Of a DNA stretch of 5,464 bases, positions 5,418-5,464 are shown one piece after another. Position 1 is the first letter of the stretch; every line of letters starts with the position of its first letter. A program made the translations under genes and the position numbers. The notes below the pieces were generated by a model. That model was not told the origin of the DNA and did not search any database. It was given only the letters and a program-made list of their open reading frames with translations. The DNA comes from Kangiella sp. Lineage in GTDB: Bacteria; Pseudomonadota; Gammaproteobacteria; Enterobacterales; Kangiellaceae. The stretch lies in contig JAPHRL010000133.1 in NCBI GenBank assembly GCA_026195755.1, positions 1 through 5,464 of the forward strand, in the 5' to 3' direction.

Positions 5418-5464
5418 ATGACTGACAATTGAAAAGCCTATTCTTCGTAAAATGTTATAAAAAA

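Noticed and set aside
5403..5420. Partial resemblance of TAGGGATAA to a homing-endonuclease (I-SceI) site
   Set aside because: Only half of the 18-base site matches, and there is no intron or endonuclease gene; coincidence.

Overview
This window holds a compact, single-strand cluster of conserved housekeeping genes, all read on the minus strand. In transcription order (right to left) they are dksA, gluQ (gluQRS), pcnB, folK, a deoxynucleoside-kinase-like gene, panB, and the first half of panC, which runs off the left edge. The gene order dksA-gluQ-pcnB-folK-panB-panC and the close match of every protein to its Escherichia coli counterpart, as I remember those sequences, point to a gammaproteobacterium. 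The deoxynucleoside kinase inserted between folK and panB, and the moderate base composition, suggest a non-enteric lineage such as a marine or Pseudomonas/Oceanospirillales/Kangiella-like group. That narrower placement is a weak inference.

Layout: bases 5305-5464 are non-coding and hold the presumed dksA promoter, an AT-centred palindrome and a leader hairpin. dksA (5304-4858) is followed by a 62-base gap with a hairpin that looks like a leaky intrinsic terminator. gluQ (4795-3920) follows, then a 51-base gap carrying an extended -10 promoter candidate for pcnB (3868-2498). folK (2485-1955), the kinase (GTG start at 1924, ends 1271), panB (1256-462) and panC (446 to beyond base 1) follow with gaps of only 12-30 bases, so pcnB to panC reads as one operon. 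No gap longer than 160 bases lacks a gene.

Functionally the cluster joins stringent-response transcription control (DksA), tRNA-Asp queuosine glutamylation (GluQRS), RNA 3' polyadenylation (PcnB), folate synthesis (FolK), a nucleoside salvage-type kinase, and pantothenate synthesis (PanB, PanC). FolK and PanB are linked chemically, because PanB takes its one-carbon unit from 5,10-methylene-tetrahydrofolate, a product of the folate pathway. PanB and PanC are successive parts of the pantothenate route.

I see no mobile element, CRISPR array, RNA gene or previously undescribed system here. The points worth a second look are regulatory: the dksA/gluQ terminator, the internal pcnB promoter, the missing Shine-Dalgarno sequences on gluQ, pcnB and folK against strong ones on dksA and the kinase, and the altered active-site motif of the kinase.
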